A DNA stretch of 64,000 nt, taken from NCBI RefSeq assembly GCF_014203895.1, contig NZ_JACHJY010000005.1:434001-498000 (forward strand). Direction: 5' to 3'. Below, one piece after another: positions 16,754-25,077 of the stretch; position 1 is the stretch's first letter; each line of letters starts with the position of its first letter. The notes below the pieces were generated by a model. The model had not been told where the DNA came from and searched no databases. It worked only from the letters and a program-made list of their open reading frames with translations. The stretch is from Streptomyces nymphaeiformis (lineage in GTDB: Bacteria; Actinomycetota; Actinomycetes; Streptomycetales; Streptomycetaceae). The position numbers were made by a program, and so were the translations under genes.

Positions 16754-16975
16754 CGCAGATTGCTGCGGTTCTGGGGTCTGACCTGCGGCGTTGGGAGTCG
16801 GGTGGTGGCTGCCGCAAAAGTCTTGGGAATCGCCACAGAAACCGGTGCCGATGGGCACGGCGAGACGACCCGGGGGCCGAGTGCCCATTACTGCGGATGT
16901 TTCAGGGACTTCTGCGGCGGCGACGCCGAGGAACTGTCGCCGCAGGTGGGCGGGGACGGCCGGGGTCTTCTGCGG
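16754..16975. repeat. Cluster of seven CTGCGG/CCGCAG hexamers upstream of xis
   Basis: The 339-bp gap between rep and xis (16687-17025) holds no supported gene. CTGCGG occurs at 16764, 16784, 16891, 16912 and 16970, and CCGCAG at 16754 and 16940. The pair 16754-16769 forms CCGCAG-ATTG-CTGCGG. This density suggests binding sites for Xis, Rep or a regulator, or part of a replication origin. Confidence 0.5.
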
Positions 16976-17025
16976 GTTCTGCGATTTACGCGGCACGGGG
17001 CCGAGGCAGGAGAGCACGCGGTGGC

Positions 17026-19005
17026 TCACGCCTGAGCCCCTCGGACGCAGGGGTGGATGAAGTAGCGGGGCGCCGGCGGGCGGCCTCGCTTGCCGGTCCG
17101 GGGCGGGGTCTCGATCCGGATGTAGCCGTGGTCCTCCAGGACGGCGGCGGCAGGCTCCAGCTCGGCGACCGTGGGGAAGGCGGAGCGCGAGACCTTGCTG
17201 AACAGGTCGCGTCGACTGACGCTCTCCCAGCCGTTGTCCTCCAGGACCGACAGGAGCGTACGGGCGCGGGCGAGGGTGGCGTCTGCGCCCATCAGGTCGA
17301 AGACGCTCAGAGCATGGGCGGTGAAGTAGTCCGCCAACTCGATCGCGGACTGCATGGTCGCCGCGCTGATGGGCTTGCTGGTGCCGCCGTCGATGTGGTC
17401 GGCCAGGTGGAGGAGCCCGGCGATGCGGGCCGTGGCGCCGATGACCTTGCCCGCCCACTTGCCGATGTGCCCAAGGCGTCCACCCTTCGCCCGGAGCTGC
17501 GGCTCGATGCGTTCCGCGTACGCGACCAGGGCAGCGTCGGCCTCGGGGCCCACCTGCACCACGAGGGGGTCGGTCCAGTCCGCGAGCTTGAGCGTGAGGG
17601 CGAAGACGTTCCGCTCGTACGCCGCCGCCACGGCGGGCGGAACGGGGTCCGGGTCGATCTTCCGGTAGCCGACCAGGGATTCCGGCAGGCAGTAGAGGAA
17701 GCGAGCGAGCAGTCCGCGGCCGTCGAAGCCGCGGTTCTTGCCGATGTCCTCCAGGACGCTGGGCTGGACGGCGAGGCCCATGGTGAGCGCGGGAGCCTCG
17801 ATGAACTCCTGGCGGGTCCGGCGGTCGACACGCAGCCGGTCGCCGGCGTGGCCCTTGAGGAAGACCTCCATGTTGGGGACGCCGGAGTACCGCCCGGCAA
17901 TGATGTCGAAGATGCCGCCCTCGGCGGACATGACCGCGAGCCTGCCGCCCTGCTCGGCGAGCAGGGTGGTGACGGTCTCGGGGGTGGCGTCGTCGGCGAG
18001 GAGCCGCGGGCGTGGCGGCACGGTCAGGGACTCGGCGGTCTGGGCGAGGCCGATCGCCTCGGCCACCAGGTTGTCCCGCTCGGGACCCTCCGCCTTGGCG
18101 GCTTGGGCGGCGGCCTTGTCGGCGGCCTCGCGTGCCATGCGGGCGGTGACCTCGGCCTCTACGATCGTGAGGTTGGAGCCCTCCACGAGCGTGTTCTCCG
18201 CCTCGTAGAGCGGGGCGGTCATGGCGGCGAAGACGGCGGACTTGCGGTTGGCCGGGCCGAGGGCGACGACGACGAAGAGGTTCGTGGGCTCACGCCACCG
18301 CCCGCGCACCTGGACGACGGCCCGGCCGCCGGCCGCGGTCGCGAGGACGGAGAGGGCGAGGGCGCCCGCGAGGTCCACCGGGGTCTGGGTCTCCTCGGCG
18401 AGCGCGACGACGAAGTCCGAGACCCAGCCGGGCAGGGCGTGAACGGGGAACGGCGGCAGCTTCGGCTGGCGGTCCAGCGGAATCGGCTCCGGCCACGCGG
18501 CCGGGACGGTCGCGGCGCCGAGCGCAAGGGCCTCGCGGAGGTCGTCCTCGGTGGCCTCGGCCGACATGCCGGCCTGGACGATGCGGGTGCCGACCTCGAT
18601 GCTCCGGCGGCGCCGGGCGAGGTCGTGGACGATCTCGGCGTAGTAAGTGGCGTTGGCCGTGGAGGGCACGGCCTGGATGAGGGTGTGGAGGTAGGGCCGG
18701 CCGCCCGCGCGGACGAGTTCGCCGGTCTGCTCCAGGTGGTGCCCGAGGGTGATCGGGTCCACGGGCTGGCCCTGGGCGTGCAGGGCGAGGATCGCGCGGT
18801 GGATCGTCTCGTGGGCGGGCACATAGTGGTCGGCCGGGTCCATCGAGCCGTTCACGTCGCCGATGACGCCGGGCGCGAGCATGAGCGCGCCGACGACGGC
18901 CTGTTCGGCTTCCCGGTCATGCGGTGCCATCCGCTCCGTGCCGTCGGGCACGCTGTGCAGCGGCACCACGGGGGCGTACTGCCCATGGGCGGGCTCAGGT
19001 GTCAT
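17026..19005 (-). CDS. Replication protein: DnaB N-terminal domain fused to DUF3987
   Basis: The 659-aa protein begins with a DnaB-N-like helical domain (PHDREAEQAVVGALML, about residues 27-130). A DUF3987/YfjI-type helicase-primase region follows from about 190. Its putative P-loop reads VVALGPANRKSAV, with Arg where a canonical Walker A has Gly. A winged-helix-like C-terminus follows (SRRDLFSKVSRSAFPTVAEL). It probably drives replication of the excised circle, the role of RepSA or Prim-Pol in other AICEs. I chose ATG 19005 with AGGAG 10 bases upstream. It lies 339 bp upstream of xis-int. Confidence 0.75.
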   Translation of the reverse strand: MTPEPAHGQYAPVVPLHSVPDGTERMAPHDREAEQAVVGALMLAPGVIGDVNGSMDPADHYVPAHETIHRAILALHAQGQPVDPITLGHHLEQTGELVRAGGRPYLHTLIQAVPSTANATYYAEIVHDLARRRRSIEVGTRIVQAGMSAEATEDDLREALALGAATVPAAWPEPIPLDRQPKLPPFPVHALPGWVSDFVVALAEETQTPVDLAGALALSVLATAAGGRAVVQVRGRWREPTNLFVVVALGPANRKSAVFAAMTAPLYEAENTLVEGSNLTIVEAEVTARMAREAADKAAAQAAKAEGPERDNLVAEAIGLAQTAESLTVPPRPRLLADDATPETVTTLLAEQGGRLAVMSAEGGIFDIIAGRYSGVPNMEVFLKGHAGDRLRVDRRTRQEFIEAPALTMGLAVQPSVLEDIGKNRGFDGRGLLARFLYCLPESLVGYRKIDPDPVPPAVAAAYERNVFALTLKLADWTDPLVVQVGPEADAALVAYAERIEPQLRAKGGRLGHIGKWAGKVIGATARIAGLLHLADHIDGGTSKPISAATMQSAIELADYFTAHALSVFDLMGADATLARARTLLSVLEDNGWESVSRRDLFSKVSRSAFPTVAELEPAAAVLEDHGYIRIETPPRTGKRGRPPAPRYFIHPCVRGAQA

Positions 19006-19091
19006 GCTGGGGTTTCTCCTGTTTCTGTCGAAGGGACGGAGAGCCGGGGCGGTCGCGGTCTTGTGGTGAGAGGCGACCGCCCCGGGCACAG

Positions 19092-19550
19092 CTACTTCTG
19101 CTTGAGCCACTGCTCGTACTGCTGGCGGACGTAGGCGCGGGGGTCGCAGATGACCGTGGTGTCGTCGGTGTCCATGAGGCGGCGGGCCGCCGCGGTGGCC
19201 ATCTCCGCCGCGTCGCTGCGTACGCGCTCGCTCTCGTCGCCCAGCGCGATGCGGTCAAGGAGCGCGGCCTTGCGGAGCCAGAACTCGCGGCCGAGGCCCT
19301 TGCCGAACGGCTTGTCGGCCGCGGTGCCGGCGGTCCAGCCGACCTCGCTGATGATGCTCGGGGCGAGGGCGTAGGCCTCCTCGGGCGTCGGCCACCGCTC
19401 GGCCCGGAGGTCGGCGGTGAGGTAGAGGCGCTCGCGCTTCCCGTCGCGGGTGGCGTACTGCCGTACGGCGCCCGTGGTGAAGGCGCCGCCGAGCGCAGCG
19501 GTCACCCGGTCGGTGTCGTCGGGGTCGCAGATGACGCGGATCTCGAACAT
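19092..19550 (-). CDS. Conserved AICE protein of unknown function
   Basis: 152 aa, soluble and charged, with no signal peptide or membrane helix. It starts MFEIRVICDPDD and has an alternating beta-like N-terminal half and a helical C-terminus. AAGGAGCGCTGACCC precedes ATG 19550. It sits 86 bp upstream of rep and 3 bp after the Spd-like membrane protein. I do not recognise a domain. Its position suggests replication or transfer accessory work. Confidence 0.7.
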   Translation of the reverse strand: MFEIRVICDPDDTDRVTAALGGAFTTGAVRQYATRDGKRERLYLTADLRAERWPTPEEAYALAPSIISEVGWTAGTAADKPFGKGLGREFWLRKAALLDRIALGDESERVRSDAAEMATAAARRLMDTDDTTVICDPRAYVRQQYEQWLKQK

Positions 19551-19553
19551 GGG

Positions 19554-20162
19554 TCAGCGCTCCTTGGTGTTCTCGGTGGCGGGGAGTTCGGGCAGTCCGG
19601 CGCGGGTGAGGGCCTGCGGGTCGAAGCCGGGCAGGGCCGCGCGCGTGAGCAGGGCGGTGGCGAGCTGCTCGGCGTAGAGGGCGCCGGTGCGGGCGGCCTC
19701 GATCTGAGCTCCGGCGCGCAGGGCTTCCACCCGCTCGATGTGGGCGTGGTCCTCGCGCCGCTCAACGGTGCGGCGCTCGTAGGCGGTGGTCTCGCGGCGG
19801 TTTGTGCGCCAGTAGCGGGCGGCGAGGCCGTAGGCGACGGCGGTGGCGAGCACCCAGAGCAGGAGCGGCAGGGACAGTCCGTCGGCGTATCCGGCGACCC
19901 CGGCGAAGGCGAGGCCGCCCGAGGTAGCGAACGCGGTTCCGGCGAGAGTGCTGTCCCCGCGGTGTCCGGCCGCGGCGAAGGCGCCGGCCGTGGCCGCTCC
20001 GGCGGCGAGGACGACCATCAGGATGGCGTTGCCGACGGAGTGTTCGGCGCCGTTGGTGTTCCAGATCCGGCCAAGGACCAGGACCGTGGACGTGGCGAGG
20101 GCGGGGGCCACCTTCGGCATGGCCGTGGTGAGCCAGTGCGGGACGGTGATCGGCTCGTTCAT
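19554..20162 (-). CDS. Membrane protein, probable Spd-type spread protein
   Basis: 202 aa. Three or four hydrophobic helices are visible: about 19-32, 46-65, 77-95 and 97-115 (LSLPLLLWVLATAVAYGLAA). A cytoplasmic, Arg/Glu-rich tail follows. Small membrane proteins in this operon position in Streptomyces elements are Spd proteins, needed for intramycelial spread of the plasmid along the mating hypha. That role is assigned by context and topology only. Confidence 0.6.
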   Translation of the reverse strand: MNEPITVPHWLTTAMPKVAPALATSTVLVLGRIWNTNGAEHSVGNAILMVVLAAGAATAGAFAAAGHRGDSTLAGTAFATSGGLAFAGVAGYADGLSLPLLLWVLATAVAYGLAARYWRTNRRETTAYERRTVERREDHAHIERVEALRAGAQIEAARTGALYAEQLATALLTRAALPGFDPQALTRAGLPELPATENTKER

Positions 20163-20177
20163 CGCGGGCTCCTTCGG

Positions 20178-20372
20178 CTAGTTGGCGAGGTCGGAGAGGG
20201 CCGTGGCGGAGGACTGGACGAGGTTGGCGATCGGCTCGTACGCGCCGGTCCCGGCGGCGAAGAACCCGAAGAGGAAGAGCACGATGGCGGCGCCGGCGCC
20301 GGAGGACTTGCTCTTGACGGCGAAGGCGGACGCGGCGCCGAAGAGCAGGACGGCGGAGATCTCGAAGTTCAT
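20178..20372 (-). CDS. Small membrane protein (64 aa), Spd-like
   Basis: It starts at ATG 20372 with AGGAG 8 bases upstream. The sequence holds two hydrophobic segments (about 5-20 and 27-45, AIVLFLFGFFAAGTGAYEP). It is 15 bp upstream of the larger membrane protein and 23 bp downstream of the zinc-ribbon protein, so it is co-transcribed. Similar tiny membrane proteins accompany traB in AICEs. Confidence 0.65.
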   Translation of the reverse strand: MNFEISAVLLFGAASAFAVKSKSSGAGAAIVLFLFGFFAAGTGAYEPIANLVQSSATALSDLAN

Positions 20373-20395
20373 GTCAGGCTCCTGTCGTTGCGGGG

Positions 20396-20647
20396 TCAGC
20401 GGGTGCCGTCGCGGTGGAGGCGGGCGGCGATGTTGAACAGGTGGCGGCCGACGCGGATGCGGATGCCGTGGCCCTTGCAGCGGCGGCAGGGCTTGCCGCG
20501 CTTGGGCTTGCCCTTGCGGTCCGTCGTGAGGGCGAAACCGAGTCCGTTGCACTTGCGGCAGTTGCCGAACGGCGAGGCCGCACACAGGGCGATGTAACCG
20601 AGCGTGATGGCGAGCAGGAGTGCACTAGCGGCGAGGAAGGGGGTCAT
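20396..20647 (-). CDS. Small membrane-anchored zinc-ribbon-like protein (83 aa)
   Basis: One N-terminal hydrophobic helix (about 4-24) is followed by two CxxC knuckles, CRKCNGLG and CRRCKGHG, resembling a half DnaJ zinc-finger. The tail is very basic. GGAGAGGCCCCG precedes ATG 20647. It belongs to the spread/transfer gene set downstream of traB. Function unknown; a metal-binding scaffold at the membrane is a reasonable guess. Confidence 0.65.
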   Translation of the reverse strand: MTPFLAASALLLAITLGYIALCAASPFGNCRKCNGLGFALTTDRKGKPKRGKPCRRCKGHGIRIRVGRHLFNIAARLHRDGTR

Positions 20648-20691
20648 CGGGGCCTCTCCGGCGGTTTTCGGGGTATGCGCAGGTCAGCCCG

Positions 20692-20776
20692 CTAGGAACT
20701 AGCACGCTGATCAGATGCGGTATGGGGTGCTAGCGGTGCCGCTAGACCTAGCGGGGCTTACTGCTAGACCTAGCGG
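20692..20776. repeat. CTAG-rich repeat cluster just after traB, candidate clt transfer locus
   Basis: CTAG occurs seven times in 82 bp, although it is normally rare in Streptomyces. GCTAGACCTAGCGG is directly repeated at 20741-20754 and 20763-20776 (period 22). CTAGCGG occurs at 20730, 20748 and 20770 and inverted at 20739. GCTAG-GAA-CTAGC (20691-20703) is a further palindrome. TraB proteins of Streptomyces bind short repeats (TRS) in a clt locus usually next to traB, which this location fits. Confidence 0.6.
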
Positions 20777-20785
20777 CGATCCGCG

Positions 20786-22999
20786 TCAGCTCGCGTCCCG
20801 ATTCCCGTCACGTTCCGTGATGGCGGCGGAGATACGGGAGCGCTCGATGCCGCGCCGGTTGGCGCCCTTGCCGCTCTCGGTCTTGCCCCACACCTGGGTG
20901 GTGGAGATGCCGTGCGGCTTGAGGGCGGCGGCCAGTCCCTCGGGGTCCCAGCCGCCGTAGACGTCGGGGCACAGCTCGGCGAGCCGGGCCACGACGACTT
21001 CGGACCAGACCTTGGGCTCCTCGGCGGGGACGACGGCGAGGATGTCGCGCAGCAGGTCGTACGCGCTGGTCTCGCCGGTCTCGAACGACTCCCCCAGCGC
21101 ATGGCCGGAGAGGGTGCCGGCCTGTTCGCGGAGCTTGCGCGCCCGTAGGCCGATGGTCTCGGCGGTGGGGGCGTCGACGTAGACGGAGGAGACGATCCGG
21201 GCGTCCGCTCCTTCGCCGACGAAGTAGTGGATGCCCTTGTCCTTCCAGGAGAACATCGTGGCCCGTACGCCCCGCTTGTACGAGGACGTGCCGAGGACCA
21301 TGTCGTTCTCCAGCTGGCCCATGACCTTCAGGCAGAACCGGGCCGAGGCGTTCGCGCTGATGCCGGTCGGCAGGGCCTTGGCGTCGGGGCGCTGGGTGGC
21401 GAGCAGCAGCACGATGCCGGTGGCGGGGCCGCGCTTGACCAGGTCGGTGCAGATCTCCTCGAACTCCGCGCCGTGCTTGGGGTGCTCGAACCAGACCTGG
21501 CACTCGTCCACGCCGACGACGATCGGGTGGAGCCTCAGGTTCTTCATGTTCGCCAGCTCGCTGGTGACCTTCGACTCCGGGCAGATGTCCCGGGGCAGGG
21601 AGCGGATCATCTTCGCCCGGCGCCGCAGCTCGTCCCGCAGTTCCCGCAGGTCGGCGAGGGCGTACTCGATGTCCTCGTCGTCGTCCCCGGCGCGGTGGCG
21701 GTGCGAGACGCGCTCGCCGACCGGGTCGAGGTCGCCGGTGCCCTTGAGGTCGTAGGTGTGCAGCTCGGCGCGCGGGTCGAGCGCGGCGATCAGGAGCAGC
21801 AGGCGCAGGAGGAACGTCTTGCCCATGCGGGGGATCGCGCCGATGACGGCCGCGATGTACATGAGCGTCATCTCCACCCAGCGACCACGCTGGTCGGTGC
21901 CGAAGGCGACCGGCTTGAACAGGTCCGTGGCCCCGCCCTTGAGCAGCGGCCACACGGGCTTCCGCGCGGTCGACATGTCCTGGTCGCCGACCCACAGCAC
22001 CAGGTGCCCGGTGTGCTCCTCCGGTACGGCCTCGGGCCACACGCAGCCCAGCGGACGGCGCAGGCCGGACGCGAGCTTGTCGCGGCGCTCGATCACGTCC
22101 GTCACGGTCACGCCGTACGGGAGGTCCCCCTCGGCACGCCAGCCGGGCCCGTCACGCGTGATCGGTGCGGTGAACGTGAACCCGTCCCGCCCCTTGCCCT
22201 GTGCCTGGTTGATCGCCGGGATGCCGAGCGCCCCCAGCGCGCGCAGGACGATGTCGCTGGTGAGCTTGGGCGCCTTGGTGACCTCCACCGCCCGGTTGAT
22301 GACCGGGGCGTCGGCCTGGCCGCCGGCCGACCCGAGGGCGAGCAGCAGCGCGCCGACCGAGACGGCCTGGAGCCAGCCGGGGGCGAGGACGTAGAGGGCG
22401 AGCGCGGCGCCCATGCCGACGAGTGCGGCGAGGGTGGCGACGAGCGTCCGCAGCCGGACCCGGCCGTCGCGCTGCCGGGACAGCTTGAGGTACTCCGCCG
22501 CGTCCTCGCGCCGGACGGCGGCGAGCCGGACGGGCTCGCCCTCGCGGTCGGCGACCCAGCGCATCGTGCCGCCGATGAACTTCGCCGCCCCGCGCGGGGC
22601 CTGGAGCGCGAGGCGCCCGGCGTAGACCGGGGAGCGGAGTGCGTGGTACCCGGCGAGGTGGGTGTAGTGGCTGGCGACCCAGCGGGCGGCCGTCTTGAGT
22701 TCGGCCGTCGACCGCAGCCACGCGGGGACGATCCGTCGCCGCTTCGCGCCCGCGAGTCGGCCGAGGTATCCGGGCCCGGCGAGCGCCGGACCGTCGACCA
22801 ACCGGCGGGCCGACGGGTCGCCCGACTCGTCCGTGTGAGCGTCGGCCGACGTGTCGGCGGTGGAGTTGGCCGACTCGGTGCGGGCGGATCGGGCCTTGTC
22901 GAGGTCGACCACATCGGCCCCGGAGTCGGGCGACCCGGTGGCGGCCATGTCGGCTTCGAGTCGGTCGAAGAAGTCGTTCTCGTCGTCGGGGTGCTTCAC
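20786..22999 (-). CDS. traB: FtsK/SpoIIIE-type conjugative DNA translocase TraB
   Basis: TraB is a hexameric ATPase that pumps double-stranded element DNA into the recipient hypha. The 737-aa protein has an acidic disordered N-terminus, two membrane helices at about 185-226, and an FtsK-type motor with Walker A GAIPRMGKT (387-395), YDLKGTGD, and Walker B PIVVGVDE (492-499). LLATQRPDAKALP follows. The C-terminal roughly 80 residues look like a winged helix (DVYGGWDPEGLAAALKPHGI), the part that reads TRS repeats in TraB. I chose GTG 22999 because GAAGGAAGAG lies just upstream. The repeat cluster at 20692-20776 begins 10 bp past its stop. Confidence 0.92.
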   Translation of the reverse strand: MKHPDDENDFFDRLEADMAATGSPDSGADVVDLDKARSARTESANSTADTSADAHTDESGDPSARRLVDGPALAGPGYLGRLAGAKRRRIVPAWLRSTAELKTAARWVASHYTHLAGYHALRSPVYAGRLALQAPRGAAKFIGGTMRWVADREGEPVRLAAVRREDAAEYLKLSRQRDGRVRLRTLVATLAALVGMGAALALYVLAPGWLQAVSVGALLLALGSAGGQADAPVINRAVEVTKAPKLTSDIVLRALGALGIPAINQAQGKGRDGFTFTAPITRDGPGWRAEGDLPYGVTVTDVIERRDKLASGLRRPLGCVWPEAVPEEHTGHLVLWVGDQDMSTARKPVWPLLKGGATDLFKPVAFGTDQRGRWVEMTLMYIAAVIGAIPRMGKTFLLRLLLLIAALDPRAELHTYDLKGTGDLDPVGERVSHRHRAGDDDEDIEYALADLRELRDELRRRAKMIRSLPRDICPESKVTSELANMKNLRLHPIVVGVDECQVWFEHPKHGAEFEEICTDLVKRGPATGIVLLLATQRPDAKALPTGISANASARFCLKVMGQLENDMVLGTSSYKRGVRATMFSWKDKGIHYFVGEGADARIVSSVYVDAPTAETIGLRARKLREQAGTLSGHALGESFETGETSAYDLLRDILAVVPAEEPKVWSEVVVARLAELCPDVYGGWDPEGLAAALKPHGISTTQVWGKTESGKGANRRGIERSRISAAITERDGNRDAS

Positions 23000-23075
23000 T
23001 GAGACTCTTCCTTCTCTTGAAAGGGATGGAGGGGTCCGGCCGCTGCTTTGGTCGGTCGTGACCGGACCCCGTTGC

Positions 23076-23411
23076 TCACAGGTCGAACAGGCCACCCTGG
23101 TCGGCGTCGGGCGTCGCGGCGGCGGCTCGCTGAGCGGCCCGTCGGGCGGCGGTGAAGCAGGGCGGGCACCAGGCGCGCAGCTCACTCGCGGGAAGAGCAG
23201 CGGCTTGACGGTCGGGAGTAAGCGGGTTGGTCGCGGCGGCCATGAGCCGGACCGGGCCGCCGTGCTTGCTCGCGTAGGCGTCGTGCACCTTGGTGCAGCG
23301 GCCAGCGCCCTTCGCGTGCGGCTGGCCGCATGCGCCCTCGCACTGACAGCGGTGGCCGGCAGCCACCATCACCGCGCGGAACAGCCCCGCAGCGACGATC
23401 GGCTCGGACAT
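23076..23411 (-). CDS. Small Cys-rich, HNH-like protein coupled to the methyltransferase
   Basis: 111 aa. Cys/His residues cluster in CQCEGACGQPHAKGAGRC (about 23-40) and AWCPPC (near 81-86), suggesting one or two zinc sites or an atypical HNH fold; the canonical HNH signature is not clear. The C-terminus QGGLFDL resembles a sliding-clamp-binding peptide. ATG 23411 overlaps the methyltransferase stop by one base (TGATG), with GGGGGAGGG upstream, so translation is coupled. Function unknown. Confidence 0.6.
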   Translation of the reverse strand: MSEPIVAAGLFRAVMVAAGHRCQCEGACGQPHAKGAGRCTKVHDAYASKHGGPVRLMAAATNPLTPDRQAAALPASELRAWCPPCFTAARRAAQRAAAATPDADQGGLFDL

Positions 23412-24430
23412 CACGCAGCCCTCCCCCTGCGCGCGGCAACTTCCAGGCGAGCCCAGAGAACCTCCAGGGCGACCGTGGCCTGTTGGGGTACGACTCCGTT
23501 GCCCAGAGCTTTGAGCTGCGCCGTGCGGGGCAGCCCCGGCACGTCCGTGACGTGACCGGCGGGCAGGCCCATGAGCCACTCGACGAAGGCAGGGCTCAGA
23601 CGACGTCGATCGTCAGTTGCCCATGGGGCACGCCGCCCGAGGACGGATTCCCAGCGGGCGATGGCGGGGGCGAAATTGCCCCAGTCAGTGTCGGGTTCCC
23701 CCTGCCGAACGTGAGGCTCGTCCGCTCCCCGTCCGCGCGGGTGGGAGTAGGCAGCAACAGCCGTGCCGCATCGAGGAGCGTCAGCCCGTACCCGCTGCTG
23801 TACGGCGTCCCGTCCGGCCGGTAATTGGCCGTGGTGCCCGGGAACGAAGCGTTCGGCGTGGGCAGGAGCGTGACCGTGGTCCGCAGGTCCATGCCCCCGT
23901 CGCCGTGCGTCCCGGCCCCGTTCGTGTCCGAGGTCCGCGGCGTCGGCAGGAGCGGCGAGGAGGAAGAGGCGCTGGCGTCGGTGGGGAGCGCCGACCTCCG
24001 ATGCGCGTACAAGGCACCACTCCGCATCGAACCCGAGGCCGGCAAGGTCGGCGAGGACGGTGTCGAATCCCAGTCGAAGGTGCCCTGCGACGTTCTCAAA
24101 GACCGCGAGTCGGGGTCGAAGAACGCCAAGGGCACGAGCGATGTGGGGCCAGAGGTGCCGGGCATCGTGCACTCCCTTCCGCTTGCCTGCGGTGCTGAAC
24201 GGCTGGCACGGATAGCCACCGATGACGACGTCGACCGGCTCAAGGTCGTGCCAGTCCAGGGCCGTAAAGTCACCGAGGTTCGGCACGCCGGGGTGGTGGT
24301 GGGCCAGGATGCGGGACGCTCCGGGATCGTTGTCCGCCACCCACGCGAGCGTCCCGCCGAAGACGGTCTGGACGGCCATGTCCAGCCCGCCGTAACCGGT
24401 GCACAGCGAACCGATCCGCAGCCCGCTCAT
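23411..24430 (-). CDS. C5-cytosine DNA methyltransferase with abnormal target-recognition region
   Basis: The 339-aa enzyme has the C5-MTase motifs in order: I (GSLCTGYGGLD, 7-17), IV with catalytic C75 (GGYPCQPFS), VI (ENVAG, near 112), VIII (RRQRLFLLA) and X (LKALGNGVVPQQA) at the C-terminus. Between VIII and X lies the target-recognition region. There the reading frame gives an Ala/His/Arg-rich sequence, while the +1 frame gives LLPTP-repeat sequence typical of related enzymes (see findings). The stop and start are coupled to both neighbours. It may protect element DNA from host restriction. Confidence 0.85.
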   Translation of the reverse strand: MSGLRIGSLCTGYGGLDMAVQTVFGGTLAWVADNDPGASRILAHHHPGVPNLGDFTALDWHDLEPVDVVIGGYPCQPFSTAGKRKGVHDARHLWPHIARALGVLRPRLAVFENVAGHLRLGFDTVLADLAGLGFDAEWCLVRASEVGAPHRRQRLFLLAAPADAADLGHERGRDARRRGHGPADHGHAPAHAERFVPGHHGQLPAGRDAVQQRVRADAPRCGTAVAAYSHPRGRGADEPHVRQGEPDTDWGNFAPAIARWESVLGRRAPWATDDRRRLSPAFVEWLMGLPAGHVTDVPGLPRTAQLKALGNGVVPQQATVALEVLWARLEVAARRGRAA

Positions 24431-25077
24431 GCCGCCGCCACGATCGCGGGAGCGTCGGTGTGGGCGCCGCGTCGTCCGGAGCGGCGGCCGGCCACGGTAG
24501 CGAACAGCCGCCTCAGCCCCGCCCGCCGGACCCCGGCACGCGCCTGCTTGGCCGTGTACATGGCCTCATCGGCTCGGCCGAGGAGCGCGGAGAGGTCTTC
24601 GCCGGGGAAGTCGGCGGCGCGGACCCAGCCGAGGGACACCGTGGTGGCGACGTGCGGGTTGGCCTTGTCGGCGGGGCGGGCCAGCACCCCGTGAAGGACG
24701 GCGAGGAGGTCCGCGACCGTGCCGTCGGTGTCCAGGACGACGGCCGCGAACTCGTCGCCGCCGAGGCGCCCGGCAACACCGTTCGGGCCGACATAGTGGG
24801 CGAGCCGGTCGGCGGTGGCCTTCAAGAGGGCGTCGCCGGCCGCGTGGCCGTGGCGGTCGTTGATCTGCTTGAAGTGGTCGACGTCCGCGAGGACGACCAC
24901 CGCCCTGTCGTCGCGCAGGAGCGCGGCGGCCCGGCGGGTGAAGCCCTCGCGGGTCCGCAGCCCGGTCAGCGGGTCACGGCGGGCGGTGCGGAGCCGACGG
25001 CGCAACCAAAGCACGTGGCCGGACCATCCGGCCGCGAGCGGGCCGGTCGCGGCAAGGATCGTGGCGAGCGTGTTCAT
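24427..25077 (-). CDS. Diguanylate cyclase (GGDEF domain) carried by the element
   Basis: 216 aa. The N-terminus has one short hydrophobic segment (about 3-25) and the rest is a GGDEF domain: RRDPLTGLRTREGF (33-46), the metal site DVDHFKQIND (65-74), and an intact GGDEF at 106-110 in AGRLGGDEFAAV, so synthesis of c-di-GMP from GTP is expected. The RxxD product-inhibition site normally 5 residues upstream is absent. It overlaps both neighbouring genes by 4 bases. In Streptomyces c-di-GMP acts through BldD to hold off sporulation. Confidence 0.9.
   Translation of the reverse strand: MNTLATILAATGPLAAGWSGHVLWLRRRLRTARRDPLTGLRTREGFTRRAAALLRDDRAVVVLADVDHFKQINDRHGHAAGDALLKATADRLAHYVGPNGVAGRLGGDEFAAVVLDTDGTVADLLAVLHGVLARPADKANPHVATTVSLGWVRAADFPGEDLSALLGRADEAMYTAKQARAGVRRAGLRRLFATVAGRRSGRRGAHTDAPAIVAAA

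Noticed and set aside
16676..17458. 260-codon minus-strand frame spanning the rep 3' end and the rep-xis gap
   Set aside because: Most of it is another frame of rep; the rest is the hexamer-rich gap with Pro/Ala/Gln low-complexity translation and no start signal.
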